A DNA stretch of 64,000 nt from NCBI RefSeq assembly GCF_030397665.1, contig NZ_JAPUBT010000001.1, forward strand, positions 1,506,781 to 1,570,780. The letters are read 5' to 3'. A program made the position numbers and the translations under genes. The notes under the pieces were generated by a model that saw only the letters and a program-made list of their open reading frames with translations, did no database searches and was not told where the DNA came from. Below are positions 18,108 through 26,746 of this stretch, one piece after another. How positions within the stretch are numbered: the stretch's first letter is position 1; each line of letters starts with the position of its first letter. The stretch is from Janthinobacterium sp. SUN073 (GTDB lineage Bacteria > Pseudomonadota > Gammaproteobacteria > Burkholderiales > Burkholderiaceae_D).

Positions 18108-19601
18108 TTACCCCACCTGTATCCAAGTCGTCTTCAATTCCGTGTACTTGTCCAGTGCGTGCAATGACTTGTCGCGCCCGTTGCCCGATTGCTTGTAGCC
18201 GCCGAACGGCACGGTGATGTCGTCGCCGTCGTACTGGTTGACGTGCACGGTACCGGCGCGCAGGGCGCGCGCCGTCTGGATCGCCTTGCTGATGTCGGAG
18301 GTCCACACGGCCGCCTGCAAGCCGTACGGCGTGGCGTTGGCCTGTTGGATGGCGTCGGCGATATCCGTAAAGCCCAGCACCGACAAGACGGGGCCGAAGA
18401 TCTCTTCGCGCGCGATCGTCATGCCGGTATCCACGCCGAAGATGGTCGGCTGCACGTAATAGCCACCCGTCTCAAGGCGCACGGCCTCGCCGCCACCGAG
18501 CAGCTGCGCGCCTTCGTTCTTGCCGGCCGCGATATAGCCCATCACCGTGTTCATCTGCGTGGCGTCGACAATCGCGCCCATGACGGTGGCTTCATCGAGC
18601 GGGTCGCCCGGCTGGAAGCGGGGCAGCATGGCCAGCGCCTTGGTGACAAATTCTTCCTTGATCGATTCTTCCACGAACAGGCGCGATGGTGCGTTGCAGC
18701 TTTCGCCCTGGTTGAAGAAGATGGACCCGACGGCGGCTGCCACGGCCTTGTCCAGGTCCGGGCAATCGGCGCAAACGATGTTGGCGGACTTGCCGCCCAG
18801 TTCCGTCCATGCCCGTTTTAAATTCGACTGGCCCGCCATCTGCACGATCAACTTGCCCGTGCGCGTGGAACCCGTAAAGCCGATGCAATCGACATCCATG
18901 TGCAGCGCCAGCGCGGCGCCGGCTTCATTGCCGTAACCTGGCAGCACGTTGAAGACACCCGCCGGTACGCCCGCCTCCAGCGCGATGTCGGCCAGGCGCA
19001 GCGCCGTCAGCGGTGATTTTTCGGACGGTTTCAATATCACGCTGTTGCCGGCTGCGAGGGCGGGCGCGATCTTCCAGGCGGCCATGATCATCGGGTAATT
19101 CCACGGCACGATGGCGGCGACGACACCCACCGGTTCGCGCGTGATCAGGGCCAGGCTGTTGGCCGGGGTCGGCGCGATTTCATCGTAGACCTTGTCGATC
19201 GCCTCGCCATACCAGCGCAGGCAATTGGCCGTGGCGCCCACGTCCACGCTCTGGCTGTACTTGATCGGTTTACCCATGTCCAGCGTTTCCAGCAGGGCCA
19301 GCTCGGGACCGTATTTCTGCACCAGGTCGGCGAACTTGATCAATATCCGCTTGCGCTGCGCGGGCGACTTGCCTGCCCAGCGGCGGTCATCGAAGGCGGC
19401 GCGCGCGGCCTGCACGGCCGCGTCCACGTCGGCGCCATCGCAGCGGGCCACCTGCCCCAGCAGACGCCCATCGATGGGCGACAGATTGTCGAAAGTCTGG
19501 CCGGACCTGGCCGCGACCCGCTCGCCGTTGATGAAGGCGCGTCCATCGATCGCGAGCGCTGCGGCCCGTGCATGCCAGCTGGTGTTTTCCGTCATGGTCA
19601 T
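18108..19601 (-). CDS. puuC: Aldehyde dehydrogenase, probable gamma-glutamyl-gamma-aminobutyraldehyde dehydrogenase
   Basis: A 497-residue NAD(P)-dependent aldehyde dehydrogenase. Key residues: the VPWNYPMIMAAWKIAPAL substrate-channel region, Rossmann loop FTGSTRTGK (242-250), general base Glu267 in TELGGKSANI, and nucleophile Cys302 in FFNQGESCNAPS. Its position at the end of a run with puuD, puuA, a putrescine-type aminotransferase and a putrescine ABC importer suggests that it oxidises the aldehyde formed from (gamma-glutamyl)putrescine. Related ALDHs accept many aldehydes, so the substrate is inferred from context. Confidence 0.88.
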   Translation of the reverse strand: MTMTENTSWHARAAALAIDGRAFINGERVAARSGQTFDNLSPIDGRLLGQVARCDGADVDAAVQAARAAFDDRRWAGKSPAQRKRILIKFADLVQKYGPELALLETLDMGKPIKYSQSVDVGATANCLRWYGEAIDKVYDEIAPTPANSLALITREPVGVVAAIVPWNYPMIMAAWKIAPALAAGNSVILKPSEKSPLTALRLADIALEAGVPAGVFNVLPGYGNEAGAALALHMDVDCIGFTGSTRTGKLIVQMAGQSNLKRAWTELGGKSANIVCADCPDLDKAVAAAVGSIFFNQGESCNAPSRLFVEESIKEEFVTKALAMLPRFQPGDPLDEATVMGAIVDATQMNTVMGYIAAGKNEGAQLLGGGEAVRLETGGYYVQPTIFGVDTGMTIAREEIFGPVLSVLGFTDIADAIQQANATPYGLQAAVWTSDISKAIQTARALRAGTVHVNQYDGDDITVPFGGYKQSGNGRDKSLHALDKYTELKTTWIQVG

Positions 19602-19625
19602 CTCCTGTGTCAGTGTAAGAGCAGC

Positions 19626-20477
19626 TTACTCCTGGTCTGCCAAATAGGCCGCAGACAGTTGCTTGCGGCGCTGCCGGTCGGCGCGCGCCAGCAGCACGGC
19701 ATACACGATGACGGCGAGCGTCACCACCAGAATCGTCAGCGCGGCGATGGCATTCACACGCGGATCGAGCCCCAGGCGCGCGCGCGAGAAGATCACCAGC
19801 GGCATCGTCGTCGAACCGGGGCCGGACAAAAAGGCCGACAGCACCACGTCGTCGAGCGACAGGGTGAACGTCAGCAACCAGGCTGAGGCCAGCGCCTGCG
19901 TGATGTTCGGCAGGGTCACGAGAAAGAACACCTGATGCGCGCGGCAACCCAGGTCCATCGCCGCTTCGGCCAACGATTTACTCATCTCCTGCAGGCGCGA
20001 CTGCACCACCACGGCCGCATACGCCATGCCCAGCAGGGTGTGACCGAACCACATCGTCAGCACGCCCCGCTCGGGGAAACCGAAGACCTTTTGCATGGAC
20101 ACCAGCATCAGCAGCAGGGACAGGCCGATGATCACTTCCGGCATCACCAGCGGCGCGCTGACCATGGATGAAAACAGGGTGCGGCCGCGGAAGCGCTGGT
20201 AATTGGTCAGCGCAAAGGCGGCAAACGTGCCCAGGATGACGGACGAGGTGGCCGACATGAAGGCGATTTTCAATGACAGGCCGAAGCCCGAGATGATCTG
20301 CGTATCGTTCATCAACTCGCTGTACCAGCGCAGTGAAAAGCCGCTCCACACCATGTCCTGGCGCGAGCTGTTGAACGAGAAGACGATCAGCACGATGATG
20401 GGCAGGTACAGGAACAGATAGCCCAGCGAGAGCCAGCCGCGCCCGAACCAGCGCTGCAGGAAATTACGTCCGTTCAT
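19626..20477 (-). CDS. potI: Putrescine/spermidine-type ABC transporter permease (PotI-like)
   Basis: A 283-residue inner-membrane permease with six predicted helices and the EAA coupling loop region EAAMDLGCRAHQVFFLVTLP. The start (RGWLSLGYLFLYLPIIVLIV) matches the PotC/PotI half of polyamine importers. It overlaps the upstream permease gene by 4 bases and precedes puuC by 24 bases, so these are one transcript. Specificity for polyamines is inferred from the cluster. Confidence 0.88.
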   Translation of the reverse strand: MNGRNFLQRWFGRGWLSLGYLFLYLPIIVLIVFSFNSSRQDMVWSGFSLRWYSELMNDTQIISGFGLSLKIAFMSATSSVILGTFAAFALTNYQRFRGRTLFSSMVSAPLVMPEVIIGLSLLLMLVSMQKVFGFPERGVLTMWFGHTLLGMAYAAVVVQSRLQEMSKSLAEAAMDLGCRAHQVFFLVTLPNITQALASAWLLTFTLSLDDVVLSAFLSGPGSTTMPLVIFSRARLGLDPRVNAIAALTILVVTLAVIVYAVLLARADRQRRKQLSAAYLADQE

Positions 20478-21403
20478 GTGCGCTCCTCCGCGTCCTGGTC
20501 CGTCTTGTATTTGTTAAAAATGGCCATCGGCACGAGGATCAGCAAGACCACCAGCACCGTCACGGACGAAGCCATGGCCCAGTCGTTATTCGTGAAATAT
20601 TCATCCCACAGCACGCGGCCGATCATCAACGTTTCCGGTCCGCCCAGCAGCTCGGGAATCACGTATTCGCCCACGGACGGGATGAACACCAGCATGGCGC
20701 CGGCGATGATGCCCGATTTCGACAGCGGCACCGTGATGCGCCAGAACGCCTGCAAGGGCGTGGCGCCCAGGTCGGCCGCCGCTTCCAGGTAGCGCATGTC
20801 CATTTTCACCAGATTCGCATACAGAGGCAGGATCATGAACGGCAGGTAGGCGTACACCATGCCGACCACCAGCGAGAATGAGGTATTCATCATGTGCAGC
20901 GGTTCCTGCACGATGCCCAGCACGAGCAGCAGGTCGTTGAGCAAGCCGTGGTTGGCCAGGATGCCCTTCCACGCATACACGCGCAGCAGGAACGAGGTCC
21001 AGAACGGCAGCATCACCAGCATCATCAGCACGGGCCGGATCGACGGTTTGGCGCGCGCCATGAAATAGGCGAACGGGTAGCCGATGAACAGACAGATGGC
21101 CGTGGTGATGGCCGCATACTTGATGGAACTGAGGTAGGTGAGCAGATACAGTTCATCGGCGGCGATAAACAGGTAGTTGGCAATTTTGACCTTCAGCACA
21201 ACGATGCCGTCGACGTACGACAGCAAGCCGCCGAACGGGCTGCCCGCCGTGTCCATGTCGGACAGGCTGATGCGCAGCACGATCAGGAAGGGAACCAAAA
21301 AGGCGGCCGCGAGGAACAGTGACGGCACGGCGATGACGGCGTTGCGCCCGGTGACCCAACGCAGCGTGACCAGGCTGCGCAGCGATTGCAGAAGGGACGT
21401 CAT
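20474..21403 (-). CDS. potH: Putrescine/spermidine-type ABC transporter permease (PotH-like)
   Basis: A 309-residue permease, the PotB/PotH-type partner. It has an N-terminal helix (about 25-45), a periplasmic loop, then five helices with the EAA loop LEAADLGATPLQAFWRITVP contacting the ATPase. The PFWTSFLLRVYAWKGIL segment is typical of polyamine permeases. The stop overlaps the next permease start by 4 bases, and it begins 7 bases after the ATPase gene. Confidence 0.88.
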   Translation of the reverse strand: MTSLLQSLRSLVTLRWVTGRNAVIAVPSLFLAAAFLVPFLIVLRISLSDMDTAGSPFGGLLSYVDGIVVLKVKIANYLFIAADELYLLTYLSSIKYAAITTAICLFIGYPFAYFMARAKPSIRPVLMMLVMLPFWTSFLLRVYAWKGILANHGLLNDLLLVLGIVQEPLHMMNTSFSLVVGMVYAYLPFMILPLYANLVKMDMRYLEAAADLGATPLQAFWRITVPLSKSGIIAGAMLVFIPSVGEYVIPELLGGPETLMIGRVLWDEYFTNNDWAMASSVTVLVVLLILVPMAIFNKYKTDQDAEERT

Positions 21404-21410
21404 GATGGCC

Positions 21411-22559
21411 TCAGCTGGTCAGCACGACGATGTCGGCGCCATCCCACCAGACCCACACGCGCTGTTCGCGCTCCAGGCGCGCGGCGTCGTGGCGGGCCGC
21501 GTTGGTGCGCGAGACTTTCACCACCGTGCCGCTGTCGAGGCGCACATGGTAGCTGGTTTCATTGCCAAAATACGCCATGGCGACGATCACGCCCTGGGCG
21601 CAGTTGTAGCCATGTTCCGCTGGCGACGCGCGCTCTTCCAATGTCGGTGGCTCGATCTGGATGCCGATTTTTTCGGGGCGCACGGCCACCGAAACATCCA
21701 TGCCCAGATTACCCGTGATGCCATGCGCGACATAGTGCTCGCCATCGGGCGTGGCGATCACCACGTGATCGGGCTCGTCTTCCGTGATGCGCCCGTCGAA
21801 CAGGTTGACGCTGCCGATGAAATCGGCGACGAAGCGGCAGTTCGGCGTCTCGTAGATTTCGCCCGGCGCGCCCACTTGCAGGATGCGCCCTTCGCTCATG
21901 ACGGCGATGCGCGTGGCCATGCTCATCGCTTCATCCTGGTCATGCGTGACCATCACGCAGGTGACGCCCACCTGCTCGATGATGTTGACCAGCTCCATCT
22001 GCGTGCGTTCGCGCAGTTTTTTATCCAGCGCGCCCAGCGGCTCGTCGAGCAGCAGCAATTGCGGCCGCTTGGCCAGGCTGCGCGCCAGCGCCACGCGCTG
22101 CTGCTGCCCACCCGACAACTGGTGCGGCTTGCGCTTCGCGTACTGACCCAGCTGCACCAGCGCCAGCATCTGCTCGACCCGCGACGCCACTTCCGCTTTC
22201 GGCAAGCCGTCGCGGCGCAGACCGAAGGCGATGTTGTCCCACACGGACAGGTGCGGGAACAGCGCATACGACTGGAACATCATGTTGATGGGACGCTGGT
22301 GCGGCGGCACATCGACGATGCTGTTGCCCGCCAGGGCGATGCGGCCCGATGTCGGCGTCTCGAAGCCGGCCAGCATGCGCAGCAGGGTCGACTTGCCGCA
22401 ACCTGAACTGCCCAGCAGGGCGAAGATCTCGCCCTGGTTGATCGTCACGGAAATATCATTGACGGCGCGCACGCCATCGAATTCCTTGACCAGCTGATCA
22501 ATCAGCAAGAAAGGCGCTGGGGCGTCGCTGGCCGACGCGGCTGGTGTTGCTATCGTCAT
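21411..22559 (-). CDS. potG: Putrescine/spermidine-type ABC transporter ATP-binding protein (PotG-like)
   Basis: A 382-residue ABC ATPase with Walker A GSSGCGKST (about 50-58), Q-loop near MMFQSYALFPHLSV, signature LSGGQQQRVALARSL, Walker B LLLLDEPLGALD and the H-loop MVTHDQDEA. A C-terminal regulatory (TOBE) domain covers about residues 300-382. It would drive import through the two following permeases. No periplasmic binding protein gene (potF) lies before or after it; the 213-base gap upstream holds only a palindromic element. Confidence 0.9.
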   Translation of the reverse strand: MTIATPAASASDAPAPFLLIDQLVKEFDGVRAVNDISVTINQGEIFALLGSSGCGKSTLLRMLAGFETPTSGRIALAGNSIVDVPPHQRPINMMFQSYALFPHLSVWDNIAFGLRRDGLPKAEVASRVEQMLALVQLGQYAKRKPHQLSGGQQQRVALARSLAKRPQLLLLDEPLGALDKKLRERTQMELVNIIEQVGVTCVMVTHDQDEAMSMATRIAVMSEGRILQVGAPGEIYETPNCRFVADFIGSVNLFDGRITEDEPDHVVIATPDGEHYVAHGITGNLGMDVSVAVRPEKIGIQIEPPTLEERASPAEHGYNCAQGVIVAMAYFGNETSYHVRLDSGTVVKVSRTNAARHDAARLEREQRVWVWWDGADIVVLTS

Positions 22560-22717
22560 GTGGGTGCTTTGGGTAAGAGGGTCTCAAAATGAAAAACTGG
22601 CCACTACAAGAGCGGCCAGGATGGAAGTTTAGCGGAACTGCCGCGATTCTGGTCCAAAAAAACTTGAGTTAGCGTCTATTTGGGTGAAAAACTGACACCA
22701 CCCCCAGAGCAAACCCC

Positions 22718-22762
22718 GGGGTCGTACCCTGAGGGTACGACCCCAGCCCTTGCGTTTGGGTT
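22718..22762. repeat. GGGGTC-type palindromic element, copy 2
   Basis: GGGGTCGTACCCT-G-AGGGTACGACCCC followed by AGCCCTTGCGTTTGGGTT. Compared with the copy at 18055, two arm positions differ and both are compensated in the other arm, while the 18-base tail matches at 16 positions. It lies between the aminotransferase and the potG-like gene. Confidence 0.75.
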
Positions 22763-22772
22763 CAGCCAGAAC

Positions 22773-24233
22773 CTACACCCAGCCCTTCGCTTTCACATCC
22801 GCATACGTCTTGTCCAGGCACACGCGTATCAGGCCCACCATTTCATCGATCTGCGCGCGCGTCATCACCAGCGGTGGGGCGACGATCATGCGTTCGCCCA
22901 CGGCGCGCATGATGACGCCATTGTCGAACATGTGGCCGCGGCAGATCATGCCCACGCCCTGGCCCTCCTCGAACAACTCATTCTCATGCACGGTGGCGCC
23001 CTTCTTGCGCACCAGGTTCAGGCCCGCGACCAGGCCGCAGCTGTCCGCATAGCCGACCAGCGGATGCTCGCCCAGGCTGGCGAAGCACTGTTTCAGGTAC
23101 GGCCCCGTATCCTCGGCCACCTTGGCCACCAGCTGTTCTTCCTCGATGATGCGGATGTTTTCCAGCGCGGCCGCACAAGCGACAGGATGACCCGAATAGG
23201 TAAAGCCATGCGTGAATTCGCCGCCCTGCTCGATCAGCACCTTGGCCACCCGATCCCCCACCAGCACCCCGCCCAGGGGCACATAGCCCGAAGTGACGCC
23301 CTTGGCAAAGGTGATCAGGTCGGGCTTGATGCCGAACAGCTCGGAGCCGAACCAGCGCCCCAGGCGGCCGAAACCGCAGATGACTTCATCGGCGATCAGC
23401 AAAATGCCGTACTTGTCGCAGATGCGCTGGATTTCTGGCCAGTAGGTGCTTGGTGGGATGATCACGCCGCCGGCGCCCTGCACCGGTTCGCCGATGAAGG
23501 CGGCCACCTTGTCGGCGCCGATCTCGAGGATTTTTTCTTCCAGCCAGCCGGCCGCTTTTACACCGAATTCCTCGGGACTCAATCCGTGGCCCGATTCCAG
23601 GTAATTGGGCTGGCCGATATGCGCGATGCCCGGTATCGGCAAGCCGCCCTGCGCATGCATGCCATCCATGCCACCCAGGGACGCCCCCGCCACCGTGCTG
23701 CCGTGATACGCGTTGTGGCGGCTGATGATGGTGTGGCGCTCCTGGTAGCCGAGGATGTCCCAGTAGCGGCGCACCATGCGCAAATTCGTGTCGTTGCCTT
23801 CGGAGCCGGAACTGGTGAAGAACACGTGCTGGAACTGCGGCGGCGATATTTGCGCCAGCTTGGCCGCCAGTTGCGCGGCCGGCACGTTGGTCGTGCCAAA
23901 GAAGCTGTTATAGAACGGCAGCGTCTCCATTTGCCGGTACACGGCTTGCGAGATCGAGGTGCGTCCATAGCCCACGTTGACGCACCACAGGCCCGACATA
24001 CCGTCGACGATCTTCTTGCCCTGGCTATCCCACAGGTAGACGCCATCGCCGCGCACGATCACCCTGGCGCCTTTCGATGCCAGGTCCTGGAAATCGGTGA
24101 ACGGGTGCAGGTAGTGGGCCGTATCCATTTTCTGGATGGCGTTTGTATCGTACACCTGCGGCATCGCGTTTTTCTGCGCCACGGAAGATACAAAAGCGGC
24201 GCTCGGCGCCAGCGGATTGTTGGTTGTGCTCAT
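22773..24233 (-). CDS. spuC: Class III (omega) aminotransferase, probable putrescine/polyamine:pyruvate aminotransferase
   Basis: A PLP enzyme of about 486 residues. I start it at MSTTNNPLAPSAAF (24233), preceded by AAGGAAC; an upstream frame to 24278 lacks support. Conserved parts: GKKIVDGMSGLWCVNVGYGR, FFTSSGSEGNDTNLRMVRRY, HNAYHGSTVAGASLGG, LIADEVICGFGRLGRWFG and the PLP-lysine region LITFAKGVTSGYVPLGG. It resembles SpuC-type enzymes that transfer the amino group of putrescine or related diamines to pyruvate. It replaces PuuB oxidase, which is absent. It is 11 bases from the puuA-like gene. Confidence 0.88.
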   Translation of the reverse strand: MSTTNNPLAPSAAFVSSVAQKNAMPQVYDTNAIQKMDTAHYLHPFTDFQDLASKGARVIVRGDGVYLWDSQGKKIVDGMSGLWCVNVGYGRTSISQAVYRQMETLPFYNSFFGTTNVPAAQLAAKLAQISPPQFQHVFFTSSGSEGNDTNLRMVRRYWDILGYQERHTIISRHNAYHGSTVAGASLGGMDGMHAQGGLPIPGIAHIGQPNYLESGHGLSPEEFGVKAAGWLEEKILEIGADKVAAFIGEPVQGAGGVIIPPSTYWPEIQRICDKYGILLIADEVICGFGRLGRWFGSELFGIKPDLITFAKGVTSGYVPLGGVLVGDRVAKVLIEQGGEFTHGFTYSGHPVACAAALENIRIIEEEQLVAKVAEDTGPYLKQCFASLGEHPLVGYADSCGLVAGLNLVRKKGATVHENELFEEGQGVGMICRGHMFDNGVIMRAVGERMIVAPPLVMTRAQIDEMVGLIRVCLDKTYADVKAKGWV

Positions 24234-24244
24234 GCGTGTTCCTT

Positions 24245-25615
24245 TTAAACGTGTAATAACAGGTGTTCGCGCTCCCACGGACTGATGACCGTCATGAATT
24301 CCTGGTGCTCCAGGTCCTTGATGGCCGCATACACGTCGATGAAGCGCTCGCCCAGCACCGTGCGCAGCTTGTCTTCCGCACGCAGCAGTTGCAGGGCTTC
24401 GGGCAAGCCTTGCGGCAGTTCGAACTTCATGTCGTAGGCGCTGCCCACCATCATCGGCGTCGCTTCCAGCTGCTCAGTCATGCCCAGATAGCCGCAGGCC
24501 AGGGTCACGGCCAGCGCCAGGTACGGGTTCGCGTCGGCGCCGATGATGCGGTTCTCCACGCGGCGGTCCTGCACGCCCGACTCGGGCACGCGGAAACCCA
24601 CCGTGCGGTTGTCCAGTCCCCATTGGATATTGATCGGTGCGGCCGTATGGCGCACGATGCGGCGGTAGGAATTCACGTAGGGCGCGACGATGGCCATGGC
24701 CGACGGCATATAGCGCTGCAGCCCCGCGATGTAATGCTTGAAGATGGGCGCGGCCGAACCGTCGTCGTTGCTGAAGATGTTCAGGCCCGTCTTCGCGTCG
24801 ACGACGCTCTGGTGCACATGCATGGCGGACCCTGGTTCGCCGGCCATGGGCTTGGCCATGAAGGTGGCGTACATATCGTGCTTCAAAGCCGCTTCACGCA
24901 GGGTGCGCTTGAAGAAGAAGACCTTGTCGGCCAGGCCCAGCGGGTCGCCGTGCAGGAAGTTGATTTCCATCTGCCCTGCGCCGATTTCGTGGATCAAAGT
25001 GTCGACGTCGAGGTTCATCAGTTCGCAGTAATCGTAGATATCCTCGAACAGCGGGTCGAATTCGTTGACGGCGTCGATGCTGTACACCTGGCGGCTCGTT
25101 TCGGCCCGGCCGCTGCGCCCGATGGGCGGCTTCAGCGGCAAGTCGGGATCCGTGTTTTTCGCCGTCAGGTAGAACTCCAGCTCCGGCGCCACCACGGGCT
25201 TCCAGCCCTTGTCCGCATACAGTTTCAGCACGCGCCGCAACACGGATCTTGGCGCAAAATCGACCAGCATTCCATCGGAAAAATAGCAGTCGTGGATCAC
25301 CTGCGCGGTGGGATCGGTAGCCCATGGCACCATGGTGATCGTGGTGGGATCGGCCTTCAAGATCATGTCGCGGTCGGTGCTGGAAATGGCGCGGTCATAG
25401 CCGCCATCGTCGACCGGGTAATTGCCCGTCACCGTCATGCCCAGCACCGCTTCCGGGATGCGCATGCCGCGCTCCTGGGTGAATTTCCCGCGCGGCAGGA
25501 TCTTCCCGCGCGCCACGCCCGTCAAGTCGGGCACCAGGCATTCAATTTCCGTGACGCGCTTTTCATTGAGCCACAAATCCATATCCGTATAGGTGAAATT
25601 TTCGCGTATTGCCAT
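24245..25615 (-). CDS. puuA: Glutamine synthetase family protein, probable gamma-glutamylputrescine synthetase
   Basis: A 456-residue glutamine synthetase fold enzyme. The N-terminal domain shows CLVPDLTGVARGKILP. Catalytic-domain motifs include APELEFYL, IHEIGAGQMEINFLHGDPL, FMAKPMAGEPGSAMHVHQSV and RRVENRIIGADANPYLALAV. It differs from GlnA in lacking the adenylylation-site region and matches the PuuA/GlnA3-like clade that ligates glutamate to amines. With PuuD and an aldehyde dehydrogenase in the same run, it most likely makes gamma-glutamylputrescine. Other amines, such as ethanolamine or spermidine, are possible. Confidence 0.88.
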   Translation of the reverse strand: MAIRENFTYTDMDLWLNEKRVTEIECLVPDLTGVARGKILPRGKFTQERGMRIPEAVLGMTVTGNYPVDDGGYDRAISSTDRDMILKADPTTITMVPWATDPTAQVIHDCYFSDGMLVDFAPRSVLRRVLKLYADKGWKPVVAPELEFYLTAKNTDPDLPLKPPIGRSGRAETSRQVYSIDAVNEFDPLFEDIYDYCELMNLDVDTLIHEIGAGQMEINFLHGDPLGLADKVFFFKRTLREAALKHDMYATFMAKPMAGEPGSAMHVHQSVVDAKTGLNIFSNDDGSAAPIFKHYIAGLQRYMPSAMAIVAPYVNSYRRIVRHTAAPINIQWGLDNRTVGFRVPESGVQDRRVENRIIGADANPYLALAVTLACGYLGMTEQLEATPMMVGSAYDMKFELPQGLPEALQLLRAEDKLRTVLGERFIDVYAAIKDLEHQEFMTVISPWEREHLLLHV

Positions 25616-25693
25616 GTTTCCCTCTCGCTGGTCTTGCGCTTTTCCTGATCAAGCGCCGCGTACTGCGGGCGGCGCGCCTGTCATCCCGTCCTG

Positions 25694-26461
25694 TCATTCT
25701 TTTTTTCTGTGCTGCTGTTCCTGGTAATCGCAGCAAGCCTGGCCAAAGGCGCCGAACAACCGCATCGACTGCGGATTGTCTTCCACCTGCCATTCCGGGT
25801 GCCATTGCACGGCCAGCGTAAAACCGGTGGCGCTGGCCACCGTATAGGCTTCCACAAGGCCGTCGTCGGCCAGGGCGTCCACCAGCAAGCCATCAGCCAG
25901 CCGGGCGATGCCCTGGCCATGCAGGGAATTGACCATCATTTCGCTCTCGCCGCCCAGCAGCCGTGACAGCAGGCCGTCCGGCATCAACTTGATGCGATGC
26001 GCGGGCGCGTACTGGCGCGCCAGGGGATCGAGCACATTCTCGCGATGGTCCATCATGCCCGGCACCGCATGCACGGCCTGGTGCAGGCTGCCGCCCAGGG
26101 CCACGTTGACTTCCTGGAAGCCGCGGCAGATGGCGAGCAAGGGCAGCTGGCGCGCCAGCGCGGCGCGGATCAGGGGCAAGGTGGTGGCGTCGCGCGCAGG
26201 GTCTTGCGGCAGGTCGGGGTGGAGAATTGCTTCGCCATACAGGCGAGCGTCGACGTTCGAGGCGGAACCGGTCAGCATGACGCCATCGGCGACCTGCAGT
26301 GCCGCGTGCAGGTCGGCGTCCAGGCCCAGCGCGGGCAACAGCAGCGGCATGCAGCCGGCGCCGCGCAGCACGGCGTGCAGGTATTTATCCTGCGCCATGT
26401 GCCAGGCGTGGCTGCCGAGTTGGCGCTGGCAGGCGGGGACGAGAACGATGGGACGGCGCAT
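25694..26461 (-). CDS. puuD: Gamma-glutamyl-gamma-aminobutyrate hydrolase family protein (peptidase C26)
   Basis: A 255-residue class I glutamine amidotransferase-like hydrolase. The nucleophile Cys is in LPLLAICRGFQEVNVALGG and the catalytic His in AVQWHPEWQ. PuuD releases GABA and glutamate from gamma-glutamyl-GABA in the final step of the Puu pathway. It is the first gene of the minus-strand polyamine cluster, 78 bases before puuA, and divergent from an MFS transporter across a 285-base promoter region. Confidence 0.9.
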   Translation of the reverse strand: MRRPIVLVPACQRQLGSHAWHMAQDKYLHAVLRGAGCMPLLLPALGLDADLHAALQVADGVMLTGSASNVDARLYGEAILHPDLPQDPARDATTLPLIRAALARQLPLLAICRGFQEVNVALGGSLHQAVHAVPGMMDHRENVLDPLARQYAPAHRIKLMPDGLLSRLLGGESEMMVNSLHGQGIARLADGLLVDALADDGLVEAYTVASATGFTLAVQWHPEWQVEDNPQSMRLFGAFGQACCDYQEQQHRKKE

Positions 26462-26746
26462 AGAGTGCTACCTCGCTGGCGTGACGATCCAATGACAGCG
26501 CCATGACAGCGCTGCCGCTCGCTACACTGTACAGCAGAGCCGGTGGAGGCGACCACACTGATGGGCGTGGCCAGCGGCGGCACACATCGCCTACACTACG
26601 ACTTTGCGATATAGCTTTTATTAAAATCATCATATGCCCGTCCGGCGCCAAACACCAGCGCCACCGGCAAAGTCCCCTTACTTTCCCATGCACCCATACC
26701 GTTTTCCAGCCTGCCGAAACTCCTTTTTCACCCTGCGGGGGCAATC

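Noticed and set aside
22560-22717. Search for a potF-like binding-protein gene before the potG-like gene
   Set aside because: The gap is only 213 bases including the palindrome, and no frame shows a receptor fragment, so not even a pseudogene can be supported.
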